Notes: a model not told the origin generated them from the sequence alone. A DNA stretch of 64,000 nt from Desmodesmus armatus (GCA_007449985.2 VIIQ02000082.1:310001-374000); one strand, 5' to 3'; shown: positions 12,584-23,613, counted from the stretch's first letter. Program-made: numbers and translations.

Positions 12584-13260
12584 TCAGCCATCCAGTGTTC
12601 TCGTTGTTTTCTGCCGCTTCATATGGGCCAGGATGGGCTTGGCCCTCGCTGATCTGCTGCATGCATCCTTTACGTCCTGCCGCATCTTCTGCAGCAACCG
12701 TGCTGCCTGCTGCTGCACCTCTGGATTGCTGTGAGAGCGCAGCTGCTTGACACACTTGCCCAAAGGCACTGACTCAAGCTGACAGCAGCAGCACAGGAGA
12801 ACAGGTTGCAGCACCGCGTGTGCATGACGTAAGCACACAGCCAGAAACAGAGCACTGTCTACTGAGGCATGCCAGGGTGGTGGCAAAAGGGATTCAAGCA
12901 GCATAAGGTTAGCCACACCAGCTTTGGGAGGTGACAGGAAGTGCAGGATCCCACCAGAGAGTTTGACAGTGCCGCACAGGCAGGCTGTTGATGTCTCCTC
13001 ACCTGGTCGACTGTAAACTCATAGCATGCTGCCTGCTTCATGGCCTGTATGATATGTCCATCACTCTTGCTGGTATCCAATGAATCCAGCAGGCGGTGCA
13101 GTTCTGCTTCGTTGGCATGTCCACTCATCTTTGGCAGTTTCACCACGCCAGGTAGGTTCTCCAGGCGGGTTTGCTTGGGGCGTGGAATGTGCTCTTGCTT
13201 CTTGGGACGTTTGTCATCTTGCTTGGTTAGAAATGCTGTCAGCTTGGCCTGCTGAGGCAT
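12584..13260 (-). CDS. TFIIS N-terminal (helical bundle)-like domain protein
   Basis: Two exons, 13260-13003 and 12778-12584, join in phase 0 and give 150 residues. The N-terminus is short and basic. The C-terminal half carries the TFIIS N-terminal/IWS1-type signature ESVPLGKCVKQLRSHSNPEV, then QQQAARLLQKMRQDVKDA, corresponding to the family's T-GIGK-V-LRKH and AK-LV-KWK positions. It ends in a basic tail. This fold occurs in transcription elongation factors (TFIIS, Elongin A, IWS1) and docks on partner peptides, so a nuclear transcription role is inferred. There is no TFIIS zinc ribbon, so it is not TFIIS itself. The extreme N-terminus (QAKLTAFL) resembles a PCNA-binding PIP box, but its last position is Leu. 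Confidence 0.7.
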
Positions 13261-13681
13261 CACTGCAGGCCTTCAAGTGTGTGCCACGTTCCTTGGCAGG
13301 AGTGGTCTGTTGTGCAGCTGTCTGTGCGTCAGTTCAAAAAGCAGCAGGCTTGATCAGTGAGGCTGCACAGGCCGTCTGCAGCAAGCAGACATTGCAATAC
13401 ATGAATGCAAGGCAGAGAAGCAGCAACACCACGTTGCTTAGAACCCAGGTCAGCAGAACCCATAGATGAGTCATGACCCTGTCAAAACGCTTGGGCGCAA
13501 TAAGAGACGGAACGTTACCAGGCAACCATGTTTTTCGTTAACAACAACGTTGCACACATTATTCAGCGTTTCGCTGACGCATTGTTGAACTCCCAGCAGT
13601 GCTGCTGTTTTTTTGGATTCCAATACTTTGCACAGTCAGCAGAGTCTACACTCACTTTCGTTACGCTTTCAACGATCCAAC
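13261..13681. promoter_or_regulatory. Divergent intergenic region
   Basis: About 420 bases lie between the start codons of the TFIIS-domain gene (-) and the 12-residue repeat gene (+), so both promoters should lie here. I see no clear TATA box. Confidence 0.4.
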
Positions 13682-15570
13682 ATGCAGCTGATGTCGCGGC
13701 AGCAGTGTGCCAGTGCAAGGCCAGCAGACCACCACCCCTCTGTCAGCCGAGTCCCTCTGCTGCATGGAGCGCCAGCACAGCATCCCAGGGCTATGCTGGT
13801 GGTGTGTTCAGATGCACCTGAGCAGGTGCAACTGAGAGCTGATCCGGCCACGTCATCAACAGCAGCAGGAGCACCCGTCGAAGCCCCCAGCAAGCAGCCA
13901 GGCACAGGTATGCTGGCAGCGCTGCTGTGCTGTGCTGATTCAGCAGCTGCTCGACAGGCCCAAGCTGATTCCAGTTGCATTCATCACGCGTTTCCGTATT
14001 ATTTTTGTAATGTTTATTTCCTGTATATTGTGTTGATCATGCTGTGGCAGCTACAATGCTGGAGGGGGGAAGCCGGCTGCAACCCCTGACACACCCCACT
14101 GCAGTGGGTGGGGTCCCTACATCCATGCATGATGGTCCCCTTCTTTATGCAGTTGGGCACCATCTTTCTGTACACACTTTGGGCTATGTCCCCTCCACCC
14201 TCCAAGGAGCGCACCTGATCAGCGCACGGCTGCTGTTGCCCCTGTCATCCGGTTTGTTTTTGTGCGCAGTGCATGAGCTGGTGGCAGCCATCCAGGCCCA
14301 GGGTCTGCACAACATCGGCACAGCATGGGCAGCACAGGGCCCGCAGGCCACAGCAGCTCAGCTCCACCATCTGGGAGAGGCCAACGCAGCAGCACTATTC
14401 TCACAGCTGGGTCCAGACGCCATCGCGTCCCTCCTGCGCAGCTGCGGTCCTGACTTTGCCCCACAGCTGTTCCTGGCACTGGGCGCTCCCTTTGCTGGCG
14501 GTCTGCTGCGCTATGCCGGCACGGACTTTTCTGCGGGGCTGTTCGGCGCGCTGGGTATTGATTTTATGGTGCCTATGCTGCAGCTAATGGGGGCGGAGTA
14601 CCTGTCGCAGATGATGAATGCGGCAGGGCCGGCAACAGCAGCTGGGACGTTCAAGGTGGGTCGCATGCAGTAATAAATAGATTGTTGGGGAGAGTGACTG
14701 CACATGTAGAAATTGGGTTGGGGTTGGGTTGGGGAGAGTGACTGCACATGTAGAGAGCAAAATTATTTTGTGATAAGTGCAATACAGTGTCATGCAGCTG
14801 TGGGGTGACATGTACCTGCTGGATGCGACTCATGTGTCCACACACAAGCGTGGGTTGAGCAGGGTTCTGTTGCCCGAAGGGCAGTGGCTTGGTGGCATGC
14901 AGGTGTGGACAGCACAGCTGAGGTAATCCTGCGAACGGAGTTTGCCACTTCTCTGTTGAGCAACTTGCAGCCTGATCACTGCGCGCCCCTGCACACACAG
15001 TCTTATGCACCGGCGACCCGTGCTGGCTGCTGCGCCCGTCGTGGGTGTGGCCCTGCCCCTGCACGGTAGCCTGCTTAGGCCATCCCTGCCCTCAACCCTG
15101 CACGTCACTCCTGCTCCCTTTGAATTCCCTTTGCCTGCCCTGTAGCTGATATGTGCACCGCTACCTGTGTTGTTGCTCACTGCTGGTGTGCCCGCAGACC
15201 ACTGCTGCTCACTTGGCCTTGAGAGAGTTTTTGCTTGGCTCTGAACAGTGATCCTAGTGATCCTCAGGACTGTAGCTGATGTGTCTCCCGCTGCTCGTCT
15301 TGCCTGCTGCTGCCCATGTTCCTGCAGGCCACCGGTGCTCCCTTTGCCTCCCAAATGCTGAAGAGCCTAGGTGTCAAGTACAATGTGGCCATGCTGCGCT
15401 CAGGCGGCACACAGAACGCTGCTGACTTGGGTCGGGAGTTTGGCGCAATGTTTGCGCTGCAGCTTGTGCAGGGCCTCGGCTTTGGCTTTGTCGCCCAGCT
15501 GACAGCTGCTCTGGGTGGCGAGTTTGCTACCATCATCAGCAACAGCATGTCAGGGAAGAGCAGTGCTTGA
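13682..15570 (+). CDS. Protein of about 17 tandem 12-residue repeats
   Basis: Three exons: 13682-13907, 14270-14655 and 15328-15570. Junction phases 1 and 0 keep frame, giving 284 residues. Residues 1-75 are a low-complexity, Ala/Pro/Gln-rich leader. From residue 76 to the end the chain is a run of 12-residue units, nearly all ending in Gly. Examples are PDFAPQLFLALG, TDFSAGLFGALG, APFASQMLKSLG and FGFVAQLTAALG. The consensus is x-x-F/Y-x-x-x-L/M-x-x-x-x-G. The second intron falls inside a repeat (TFK|ATG) yet the 12-residue register continues exactly. Each unit could form one short amphipathic helix closed by Gly, so the whole may be a solenoid or a membrane- or pigment-associated helical array. 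I do not recognise the family and assign no function. Confidence 0.8.
14684..14754 (+). repeat. 27-bp direct repeat around a GGGTTG tract
   Basis: Two identical 27-base copies, at 14684-14710 and 14728-14754, flank a GGGTTGGGGTTG tract. They lie in the second intron of the 12-residue repeat gene. Confidence 0.85.
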
Positions 15571-17975
15571 ACCCAACCATGACAGGGAGGGGTAGGCTGG
15601 GCTTGCGGCGCATCTCTTGGGTGTTTCAGCCTGCTTGCTTGTGGGTCTGTTGCAGTGTGGAATTTGATGCAAATGTACACCAGGTGTTGTCTGCTGTATC
15701 GTGTGATGGTGCAGTTTGAGGTCGGTTGTAGGTCGTGACTGTGTGATGACTTCATGCTTATTCTTGTGTTGGTGCCAGGGTTTTTGTGTGGGTGCACAGC
15801 GACCACATGGTTGTTGTTTTGCAGGCCGCCTTGAGCGGTTTGCCAACTGTGTTGGTTATGGCGTGTGGTTGCCTGCAGCGGGGCTTGCAGGCGGCAGCGA
15901 TACCAGTTTCGTGGCTGGTGGGGGAATGTAGCAGGGTTGAGGTATGCTTCTTTCTGTCACCTAGGGGCTATCTGTCATGTACATTATCGAGGTGTTTGCA
16001 GGGGTTTGTGTCTCGTTGGGCTGTGTGGGTGTGAGGGCAGTGTTGAGGGTGCAATAATACAGCCATGCACCATCGCCACCCCTGCAGTCTTGCAGGTGAG
16101 CAACTTCCAGAGGGGGTTGGTGTTCAGTTCAGCACTGAATGCTACAGGTTGTGTGTGACATGTGTGCAAGGCTCTGTGTTGTCAATGCTGCTGGCTAGCA
16201 ATGCGCAGCTGCTGTTGGCTGCTGCCACAGAGATGTGGTGCTGTGGAGGTTCAACACACTGTGCTCCGGCAGAAGCGATGGGCATCTGCTTGTCCCGGTC
16301 ACTCGTGTGTGCCAGCTATTAGTATGCATCTTGCCATCTTGCAGGTGCTTGCATGTGCGTCGTGTGGCCATGTGTCATCTGGCTTTGTCTGCTTGCATAT
16401 CTTCATTGGGGTTTGCTTTGAACACTGCACAAGTGTCACAAGTGCAGGAGCCCATGTGGCCTGCCGCTGTTCAGTGTGCTGTGGCATTGCATGCATACGT
16501 GTCATGCCAAGCCAACACAAAGGCTTATTCAGGAAGTGTAGTGTTGCTGTTTTGCATATGTAGTTCATCACCCGTCATGTTGACTGAGGCAATGGAGTTG
16601 TCAGGCAAAGGAGCACTTTCTTTGAAATGTGCTGCTACTGGCCAGTAGTGCGTGAGTTGTAACGAGGTGCGTCAGTGTGGGTGGCTGTTACTGTTGAAAG
16701 GTGTGTATGGAATTTGAATCAGCTTCCCCCATTTACAGCGTCCCCCATCCAGACAGCACGTGTGTAGCATGTTCACAATAGGGATACGTTGATGGAACAA
16801 TGCTAGTGACTCGTATGCTTGAAGGTAGTAACAGAATCCCCAGTGTATATACTAGGCACACACACACAAAATATTATTGGCTTGAAGAGCAGCCATGCAG
16901 TCAATGGCTGTACCGTATTGGTTCTGGCCGCAGTGGCACTGTGTATGCATGACAGACGAGTACACTGTGCATGCATGTCAGATGATCAAGTTCCCCTGAC
17001 TGCTCCGCTTCCACCACGAAATGCTTGCACAGCATTCGACAGCAACAACACTGCACTGCAAGGCCTCAGCAACTGTTGGGACACTGGAGTCTGGAACTTA
17101 CACAGCCGCATGTTACATTGCAGAGCCTTTATCCTTCACAAGTCCACCACTGGTGTGGCACACCAGCAACTTAGTCCACAAGGACAACAGATTCAATTCA
17201 GCGGCTGATTGAGGTCAAAGCACTTGGGACGAGGGCACTAAATTCTGCTCAAACCATCCTGCAGGAGGGCTGCACTGGCAGCCATACAAGCAGCGGTGCT
17301 TATTCATGGCAAGCAGGCAGGCAGACAAATGCCTGAAAACAGCAGCGCATTCAGGCAAAAAGGCCTGGGCACAAACAAAAAGGCCTGGGCACAAACAACA
17401 CTGGGCACAAACAAAACCAAAAAAACGACAGCTGGTCTGCGCAACTTGCGTGTCAACTCAAAATTGGACTGTCCAGCATCCAGCACCCATGCCACAGAGC
17501 CTGCACCTCCCCCTTGGCACTGTGATGGATTGGCCATCATTTGACAGGGGTACTGTCCTGAGGGCAGTAGATCCTGCAGGCACCGATAGCGTCATGCTTG
17601 CCTAGCAGAACTCGACGGCCACACTTCATCGGCCTGGAGCGCTGACAGCCTGAAGAGCTGATAGCCCACCCCTGCAATCAGCAGCACATGTAACACGCAC
17701 ACCGTACGGCATGTGTCACAGCAGTGCTCACCATCATCAGCAATTGTGTATGATGCCTGGCAAGCCCCTAGGGTTATGCACACCTTGGCGGGCCACCGCC
17801 AGTGCACCCCCCCCCCTGCATGTGTCATGTGCACCACCTCTCTGCACTCGCATTGTACCTGTTGACGGACAGCCTCCTGGGCCCATAATGGTAGCGATCA
17901 GGGGTGCATGCACAAGCTTGTACACCCAGGGACTCACATGTTGTGCTGGACAGCTTAGCGCCTTGCATTGGTACC
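15571..17975. other. Intergenic, no gene seen
   Basis: GT-rich 3' UTR-like sequence follows the repeat gene. A 20-bp tandem repeat sits at 17357-17396 with a partial third copy. Open frames here are short, lack domain signatures and have no consistent splice partners. Confidence 0.5.
17357..17416 (+). repeat. 20-bp tandem repeat (2.5 copies)
   Basis: The unit AAAAAGGCCTGGGCACAAAC is repeated at 17357-17376 and 17377-17396, with the end of a third copy to about 17413. Confidence 0.85.
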
Positions 17976-18353
17976 CTAGTCCAGGGGCTGGGGCCCGTTG
18001 GTCACATGGGGGCGTGGCAGCTTGTGGGGTCGGCCACGGGGGTGCTTGGGGTGCTTGGGACCACGAGGGGGCTTGCTGGGTGGACCATCGGGGTCCTTGG
18101 AACCACTTCTGCGGCAGTCGTTCTCTGGCTTACGGTCTGGATCCACAGCAACACCAGCACAACCAGCCTGACAGTTGTTCCCGTACTGTTGACCGTTGAC
18201 ACCGCAGACCGGCATGAAGACGAGAGGGCAGAAGCAGCCCTCCTTGGGCTCTGCAAGGAGTGCACGGGCTGCCTGGGAGTTGGTTGTGGTTGGAATGGCT
18301 GATGCTTGGGCGATCAGCACGACCAACAGCAGACCGGAGATGCAAGGCCTCAT
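17976..18353 (-). CDS. Secreted Kazal-type serine protease inhibitor
   Basis: A single exon of 125 residues. Residues 1-19 are a clear signal peptide (RPCISGLLLVVLIAQASA, with AXA-type cleavage). After a short propeptide-like stretch comes one Kazal domain with the six-cysteine pattern C-x-C-x(6)-C-x(10)-C-x(3)-C...C, including PVCGVNGQQYGNNC. Kazal domains block serine proteases with a reactive loop just after the second cysteine, here PLVFM. The C-terminal 45 residues are a Lys/Arg/Pro-rich tail (repeated KPPRGPKHPKHPRGRP-like units) that could bind acidic wall polymers. The protein is probably secreted to the wall or medium. A TATA box lies about 85 bases upstream. Confidence 0.88.
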   Translation of the reverse strand: MRPCISGLLLVVLIAQASAIPTTTNSQAARALLAEPKEGCFCPLVFMPVCGVNGQQYGNNCQAGCAGVAVDPDRKPENDCRRSGSKDPDGPPSKPPRGPKHPKHPRGRPHKLPRPHVTNGPQPLD

Positions 18354-18422
18354 AATGAAATCAGCCGCTGTCTCACGAGTTATGTTCGTGTGACTCTGTC
18401 TGGCGTCCTTTAGTGCAGCAAT

Positions 18423-18445
18423 AGCTCCTGCAGGAGCTTATAAGG
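18423..18445 (-). promoter_or_regulatory. TATA box and palindrome upstream of Kazal gene
   Basis: On the minus strand CCTTATAAG (18445-18437) lies about 85 bases before the start codon. It abuts a perfect 16-bp palindrome, AGCTCCTGCAGGAGCT (18423-18438), and a further AGGAGCT half-site follows. A regulator-binding role for the palindrome is inferred. Confidence 0.5.
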
Positions 18446-18909
18446 AGCTTGCGATGCTTGGGTAACAGCCGTCAACGACCAACCCGATGCTCGACCAACG
18501 CCGCGAACAAAGCTCCAAGGGTCGGCCGCGTGGTTGGTCGTACATCATCGACAGCCAGGCCAATGCTGAGATAGTTAAAAACAAAACAAGCACCAAAAGG
18601 CTATGCAATCAGCCTGATCCTATGCCCGTGCGTGGACGGACCCTGCCAGCTGTCACTACGGTTGGTCTGATGGCCTGACTGTCAGGGGCCCTGTTGCGCC
18701 CGCCCATTGCAGCTGCCGGTCTAAAAATGCCATTTGGTTACAGGCCTAGATTGCCACTGCATCGGTGCACTGGCTTGTACCTGTGCATTCTTCGCTTGAT
18801 CACCCCTACGCTTCCAGTTGACGTACCTGGGTATGCTGGGCTGATGAAGGCTGGCTGTGACTTGCCAACCTGACTTTGCTGAGCTACCGATGCCGGTTTC
18901 TGCAAAATT

Positions 18910-18936
18910 CAAAACCCTAAAACCCTGAACCCTAAA
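18910..18936. repeat. Interstitial telomere-like repeat
   Basis: The tract is three imperfect units of AAAACCCT / GAACCCT / AAAC, the complement of TTTTAGGG (the Chlamydomonas-type telomere unit) or TTTAGGG. Confidence 0.6.
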
Positions 18937-19470
18937 CTGGCTTACATGTGTATGCTTGCATGCTCCCAGCAGCTGCTTACGCTCCCATCAGCTGCTGCAA
19001 GTGCCGTGTGGTCAAATCGCACCCAAGCCTAACAACCCCAGCCTGGCACGTTCCACAGCCAACAGACATCAAGCTCTGCTGATTGCGACCGGCTGCAGCC
19101 TGCTACCAGCATGGGCCACACTCTGCAGGAGGGTGATGTGAGTGCTGTAAAAGCCAGTGCAGGTACTGCAGTGACTGCAAAAAATTATGTCGGACATCGG
19201 CCATGTCACCCACGCCATATGGAAGGCATGACAGGAGCTGACACCTTGAGGGTGCAGACACTACACTCGTACAAACAACGACAATGACTGACAACCCCAT
19301 AACAAATCGCACCCAAAGACTGGATGCGAAGGCGCAGTGACAGGGGCAAGGGCACCAAAACATAGGGAGAGACATGACAGCACAGTGTGAAGTGTGCAGG
19401 GACACAAACAAGCCACACAACTGCAGCTGGCACAAACATGTGTTTCAAGCACCAGCAGCTACCCTATGCT

Positions 19471-19523
19471 TCCAGCTGCAAACACCGTCTGCACGTTTCC
19501 AGCTGCAAACACCGCCTGCACGC
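19471..19523 (+). repeat. 27-bp tandem duplication
   Basis: Two adjacent copies of a TCCAGCTGCAAACACCG-containing unit differ at one base. Confidence 0.8.
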
Positions 19524-19895
19524 TACACAATCAGGTCCAGTAAACAGCTGCCTGCCAGCAATGAAGCAGTGCAGTTCAACTGCACTGCAAGTTGCCAGTT
19601 ACATCACAACAGCTGCAGACATATGGTATGCAAGCAGCTGCAGGAAAGATGCAGCAGTGCTGCTAGCTGCTAAGTCTGCTGTCTGGCTTTCACAGCTCCA
19701 CCACAGCAGCCAAAGCTGGCAAAGAGCCTAGCCCAGACACAACACATTCCCTCGACAACTGCCAGGCAAAAGTCGTCTGCAGCCCCCCATGCTGATTGCT
19801 GACAGGTCAGCCAGACTGGACCTCAACTACTGAGATGAAGAAGTAACAACCTGTGCGTCATAACCACGCTACTACTGTTGCTGCTGATGCTGCTG

Positions 19896-20369
19896 TCATA
19901 AGCTGCCACGTGCAGGCGTCAGCTCCGATCGATCCAGCTTGACATCTGCTCGCAAGTGCTCTTTCCGGCCACGGCCCTTGAATGCATAGTGCCTGCTGTA
20001 TGGGTTGCGCTTCTCTGCCTTCGCCTTGACTTCACTGCAGACAGAAACGGGCATGGATTACGATAATAAATTGCAGCCCATGCGGATAACGTCCCTCAAC
20101 TGCTGTTGATCTTGCTGCTGCTGCTGCTGCCATTGCACAACAGCAGTAGCAATAGCAGTAGCAGCAGCAATGTGTGCCTGCTGCAGGCAAGGCCCACGAG
20201 CCACTCCTGCGGTATCCTGACCAATCATACCACTTATGAGGCTCGATTGAACCACGCACCTGGCCTCGTCTGCGCCCTTGCCACTGGTCCAGAGCAGTGC
20301 CCCCACAACTCCCAGAGCTACTTTCGCCACTACTCCAACTGCGCCATCTGGGAACTCGATAGCCACCAT
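19896..20369 (-). CDS. Small single-TM protein, unknown
   Basis: Two exons, 20369-20260 and 20034-19896, join in phase 2 (AG|T) with good GTGCGT and CTGCAG sites and give 82 residues. The N-terminus carries one hydrophobic segment (GAVGVVAKVALGVVGALLW) at about residues 9-27. A charged tail follows (EVKAKAEKRNPYSRHYAFKG, then RGRKEHLRADVKLDRSEL). The size, single TM and basic tail are those of a small accessory subunit of an organelle membrane complex, but I do not recognise the family. It is divergent from the ubiquitin-like-fold protein across about 410 bases. I trust the model mainly because the splice phase connects two well-behaved frames. Confidence 0.6.
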
Positions 20370-20779
20370 TGCACTCAAATGGCACAATGACTAGATTGAG
20401 AAAGCCAGCAGTGGCTGATGATGCAAATCTGTGCTGCTGACTTGGGATCCGACACTTGGCTGCTGCTCACAGGCTCTTAGATGGAATCAACAAACAAAGA
20501 GTTTGTGCTGCGCTTGCTTACCTATCCTGACAGTTCGCTTAGGCAGTTGAGGGTCAAACATTGTGTTGACCAGCATCAAAGGAGGCAGCGACAAGCCCTA
20601 AACAGAACGTTCAAGGCATAGGTAGTCCCAATGTGCCCTGTGTAGAGTGTGACAGCAAGCAGCTCTTTGCCATCGATTTAACGAGGCAGCAAACTCAAGA
20701 CTTGGCGTGCCTTGCTGTTGCTGCTACCAAGCAAAAACACAACATCAGAAGCTCGGTTAGAGGTGCTCATAAAGCTGCG
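20370..20779. promoter_or_regulatory. Divergent promoter region
   Basis: About 410 bases lie between the start codons of the small TM protein (-) and the ubiquitin-like-fold protein (+). Both promoters should lie here; no motif is decisive. Confidence 0.35.
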
Positions 20780-23294
20780 ATGGAGGTCACAGGACAGCCC
20801 ACAACCTGGTCGGACGAGGAGCTAGCAGCAGGGAGGGCCGCATACCCACAAGACGGGAGCTATCAGCTTGACTTCAGCAAATACAACCCCACTCCAGGTC
20901 CGTCGACGATAACTTCCCATCTCGCGCCCGCCTGCTGCCGTCTTGACCCTGTCCACTGACTCACAACCCCCTCACCCCATCCGTGCTGCTCAACTGCAAC
21001 CCCACAGGCACTGGGCGCACAGGCTTCATCCCAGTGGGCCCCAACAACTATCCCTTCTACAGCACAGATGAACTTTACAAGCCTGTGCTGCAGAGTGATG
21101 GCGGACAGCTGTCAGGTCAGCACCAAACTTCAGACAGTGCATGTACCAAGAGTTGCCACCAGCCAGTCCGCCAGGCTGCCTCACTTTGATCGCGCAGCCA
21201 ATAGTCTGTTTGCTAGGCTGGCTGGCTGGCTGGCACCCCAGATTCTGACATTATCAGGCTGCCTGCATTGGACACCTGTCAGCAGCATGATGGGACAAGT
21301 AGTGTTTGTGTGCACAGCTCTTCAGCTACCAGCCCTAGCTAGCTGGCGGGCAGCCTCAGCTGATGTTTGCAAGTGGTGTAACATGCTGGTTGCGGATGTG
21401 TGCTGCAGAGTGGCAGCCGATGTACCAGCCCAGCAAGGATCAGGCAGAGGCTGACAGAGCAGCAGCATATGCAGCTGGCGTGCCGCACGGTGAGTCACCA
21501 TTGACGCGGCAACATTGTTGCCACAACTGCCTCATGTCACATGTCACATGCTGGCAGCAACAAAGCTGGCACCCATCTTGAGAAGGGACCAGCTGCAGCC
21601 TCAAGCTGAGCTGAGCCACTTGTACCCTAGGGTCCTGCGTCAAATCTCCATGTGTGGCAGCTAAACCCTGACCAGCAGGGGCGGGGGTGGGAGGGGGTGG
21701 GGGCGAGGAGGAGCAACCCAGACCCGCCTCGCCACATGCACGACATACATGCTTAACAAGCCTCATGCCTCGGACACAATGTATGAGTCATTCGTTGTGT
21801 GCGTGTGCGTGTGCAGGCTACGTTGCACCCGGTGACAAGTTCAAGGACCAGGCAGCCTTTGAGCTGCAGGTCATCAGTGACCTGGTGAGCAGCACTGTGT
21901 AATACCGGCAGTCAGCAGTGTTTATCAATTCTGTGTTGAACAAAAAGTGCAATATGCCTTAGGGTCCCTACCATGTGGATTCCTACCCAGCCTGCAGTAG
22001 CCCACAGTTAGTGACTGCAGTAGCTATCACTGGCAGGCAAAAGCCACTGTGTGAAAACTGCAATGCTGCAGTGTAGACTGGGCCGTCAGCAGTGGCAGCG
22101 GCTGCTGCCATCCCAAACAAGGTCTGCCGTGAAGCTGCCGGTTGGGTTGCTGACGCCTGCATGGCTGTGTCATCTTGATGTGTGCAGCATGAGGATGACG
22201 AGTATGGCAGCTTTGTGAACAAGGACGGCACACACTCAGGAGGACCCTTCACCATCAAGGTACGACCAAACAGTGGTCGGTGTCATGACACTGTTTGCAG
22301 GGCTTGTGTCAGGGTGGAACCCTGAACCCCAAGTCCTGCTGTGTTTACAAACCGTTTGTTGCGCAGCAAGTTGCGCAGCATTGCTGGTTGGGCATTGTTA
22401 ACCGAGCGCCTGTGGTCGGCAGGGTGCAGACTGGGCACAGTTGCAGCTGTGCAGCCTACGACGCCTGTGTTTGTCAGCCATGACTGTTTGATATTGTACT
22501 GCACAAGCTGTCACTGGAGCAGGCGCTCTGGCGGAGCTCCAACACTGGCCGCCTGGTCTGGTACAAGGCCGTGGTGCAGTCGGACTGGAGTGTTGAAGTC
22601 AGTGAATGAGCAGCAGCATAGCACCAAACCAACCTCCAAGGTCTGGTTTGAAACCATCAGCAGGAGGTGTGCTAGCTAGCAGTGTACACCGTGCACAGTT
22701 TTTGTTGCAACTGTGTGTCCTTACTGATGCTGTGGTGCAGGTGAGCCCCAAAATGCGTGTTGAGGAGCTGCGCAACGTCATCAGGGACAAGGGAGGCATC
22801 CTGCCAGCACTGCAGAGGCTGTCATATGCAGGTGAGGGGCTGGGACAGGAAACATGGGGGATGCCTTCATGATGGGGCCTTGAATGGTGTCATAGAACTG
22901 GATGAGTGCTTCGCAGCAGTACATCTGGCCAGGCCATGGCTTGATGATTGGTGGGTGCTGCAGCAGCCCAGGTTCAATGTTTTCCATGCGTGCAATGGCG
23001 ATAGTTGCAACTGCACCTGACATGTGCTGTGCAGACAGCACACATGTGGGATAATCGCAAGCGTCTCAGTAGCCCAGGCTGCCCTGGTAACACCAAAAAA
23101 AAGCCCAGGCTGCCAGCCACCGTGACAGTGTGGCTTCAAGGTGCATCTTGCTTTCTGAGCCTGCAAATCCCTGCCTGCTATGCTGCTGCACAGGCAAGCA
23201 CCTAGATGATGCTCAGCGCACTTTGGAGCAGTACGGCATCAGCTACTGGCACAACAAGTTCCCGCACTGGCCCATCAAGATCAGGAAGCACTGA
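20780..23294 (+). CDS. Protein with C-terminal ubiquitin-like fold
   Basis: Eight exons: 20780-20897, 21008-21115, 21409-21489, 21817-21884, 22188-22259, 22508-22597, 22741-22831 and 23194-23294. All junctions keep frame, giving about 242 residues. The N-terminal part is Tyr/Pro-rich and polar (GRTGFIPVGPNNYPFYSTDE). The middle is acidic and Trp-rich (SSNTGRLVWYKAVVQSDWSV). The C-terminus reads as a ubiquitin-like domain: KMRVEELRNVIRDKGGILP, then LQRLSYAGKHLDDAQRTLE and QYGISYW, matching ubiquitin's helix and the Q-x-L-x-Y-x-G-K-x-L-D-D-x-x-T-L-x-x-Y-x-I stretch. There is no C-terminal Gly-Gly, so it is not a conjugated modifier. The start of exon 6 (22508 or 22520) is uncertain. Poly(A) motif TGTAA at 23609-23613. 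Function unknown. Confidence 0.75.
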
Positions 23295-23608
23295 GGCAGC
23301 CGCGCCAAGCAGCTCAGGACAAGGCGTGTTCAGGCACCAACTGGCGCATGCGGTACTGGGTGAAGTGTCACACACCAGTGGTGCTGTGCTCTGGTGCATA
23401 TGCAGCGCAGCTGAGTGTGTGGTGGTGTGCCACAGTGCCTGAGTTGGTGCAGCTGAGGGCTGCGCAGTACAGCCTTGCTCCAACTTTTGCAGCGTGTAGA
23501 AGCCGATCCTTCGTAGCTTGTTTTCAAATTGTGTTGCAAGATTCTAGAGTGACCGTCAGTGACTATGCTAAGGGTTTTTGAGGGAAGATGTGCCCGCCCA
23601 GATCCATG

Positions 23609-23613
23609 TGTAA
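23609..23613 (+). terminator. TGTAA poly(A) signal, ubiquitin-like-fold gene
   Basis: TGTAA lies about 315 bases after the stop codon, a usual distance for algal 3' UTRs. Confidence 0.45.

Larger units (their letters stand above)
18354..19895. other. Intergenic with short repeats
   Basis: This stretch holds the Kazal promoter, an interstitial telomere-like tract (18910-18936) and a 27-bp tandem pair at 19471-19523. I see no coding exon with domain support. Confidence 0.5.

Noticed and set aside
12584..12916. Longer TFIIS-domain exon through LLPPPWHASVDSALFLAV
   Set aside because: Skipping this segment joins YEFTVDQ directly to LESVPLGK, which fits the domain alignment and has a good acceptor.
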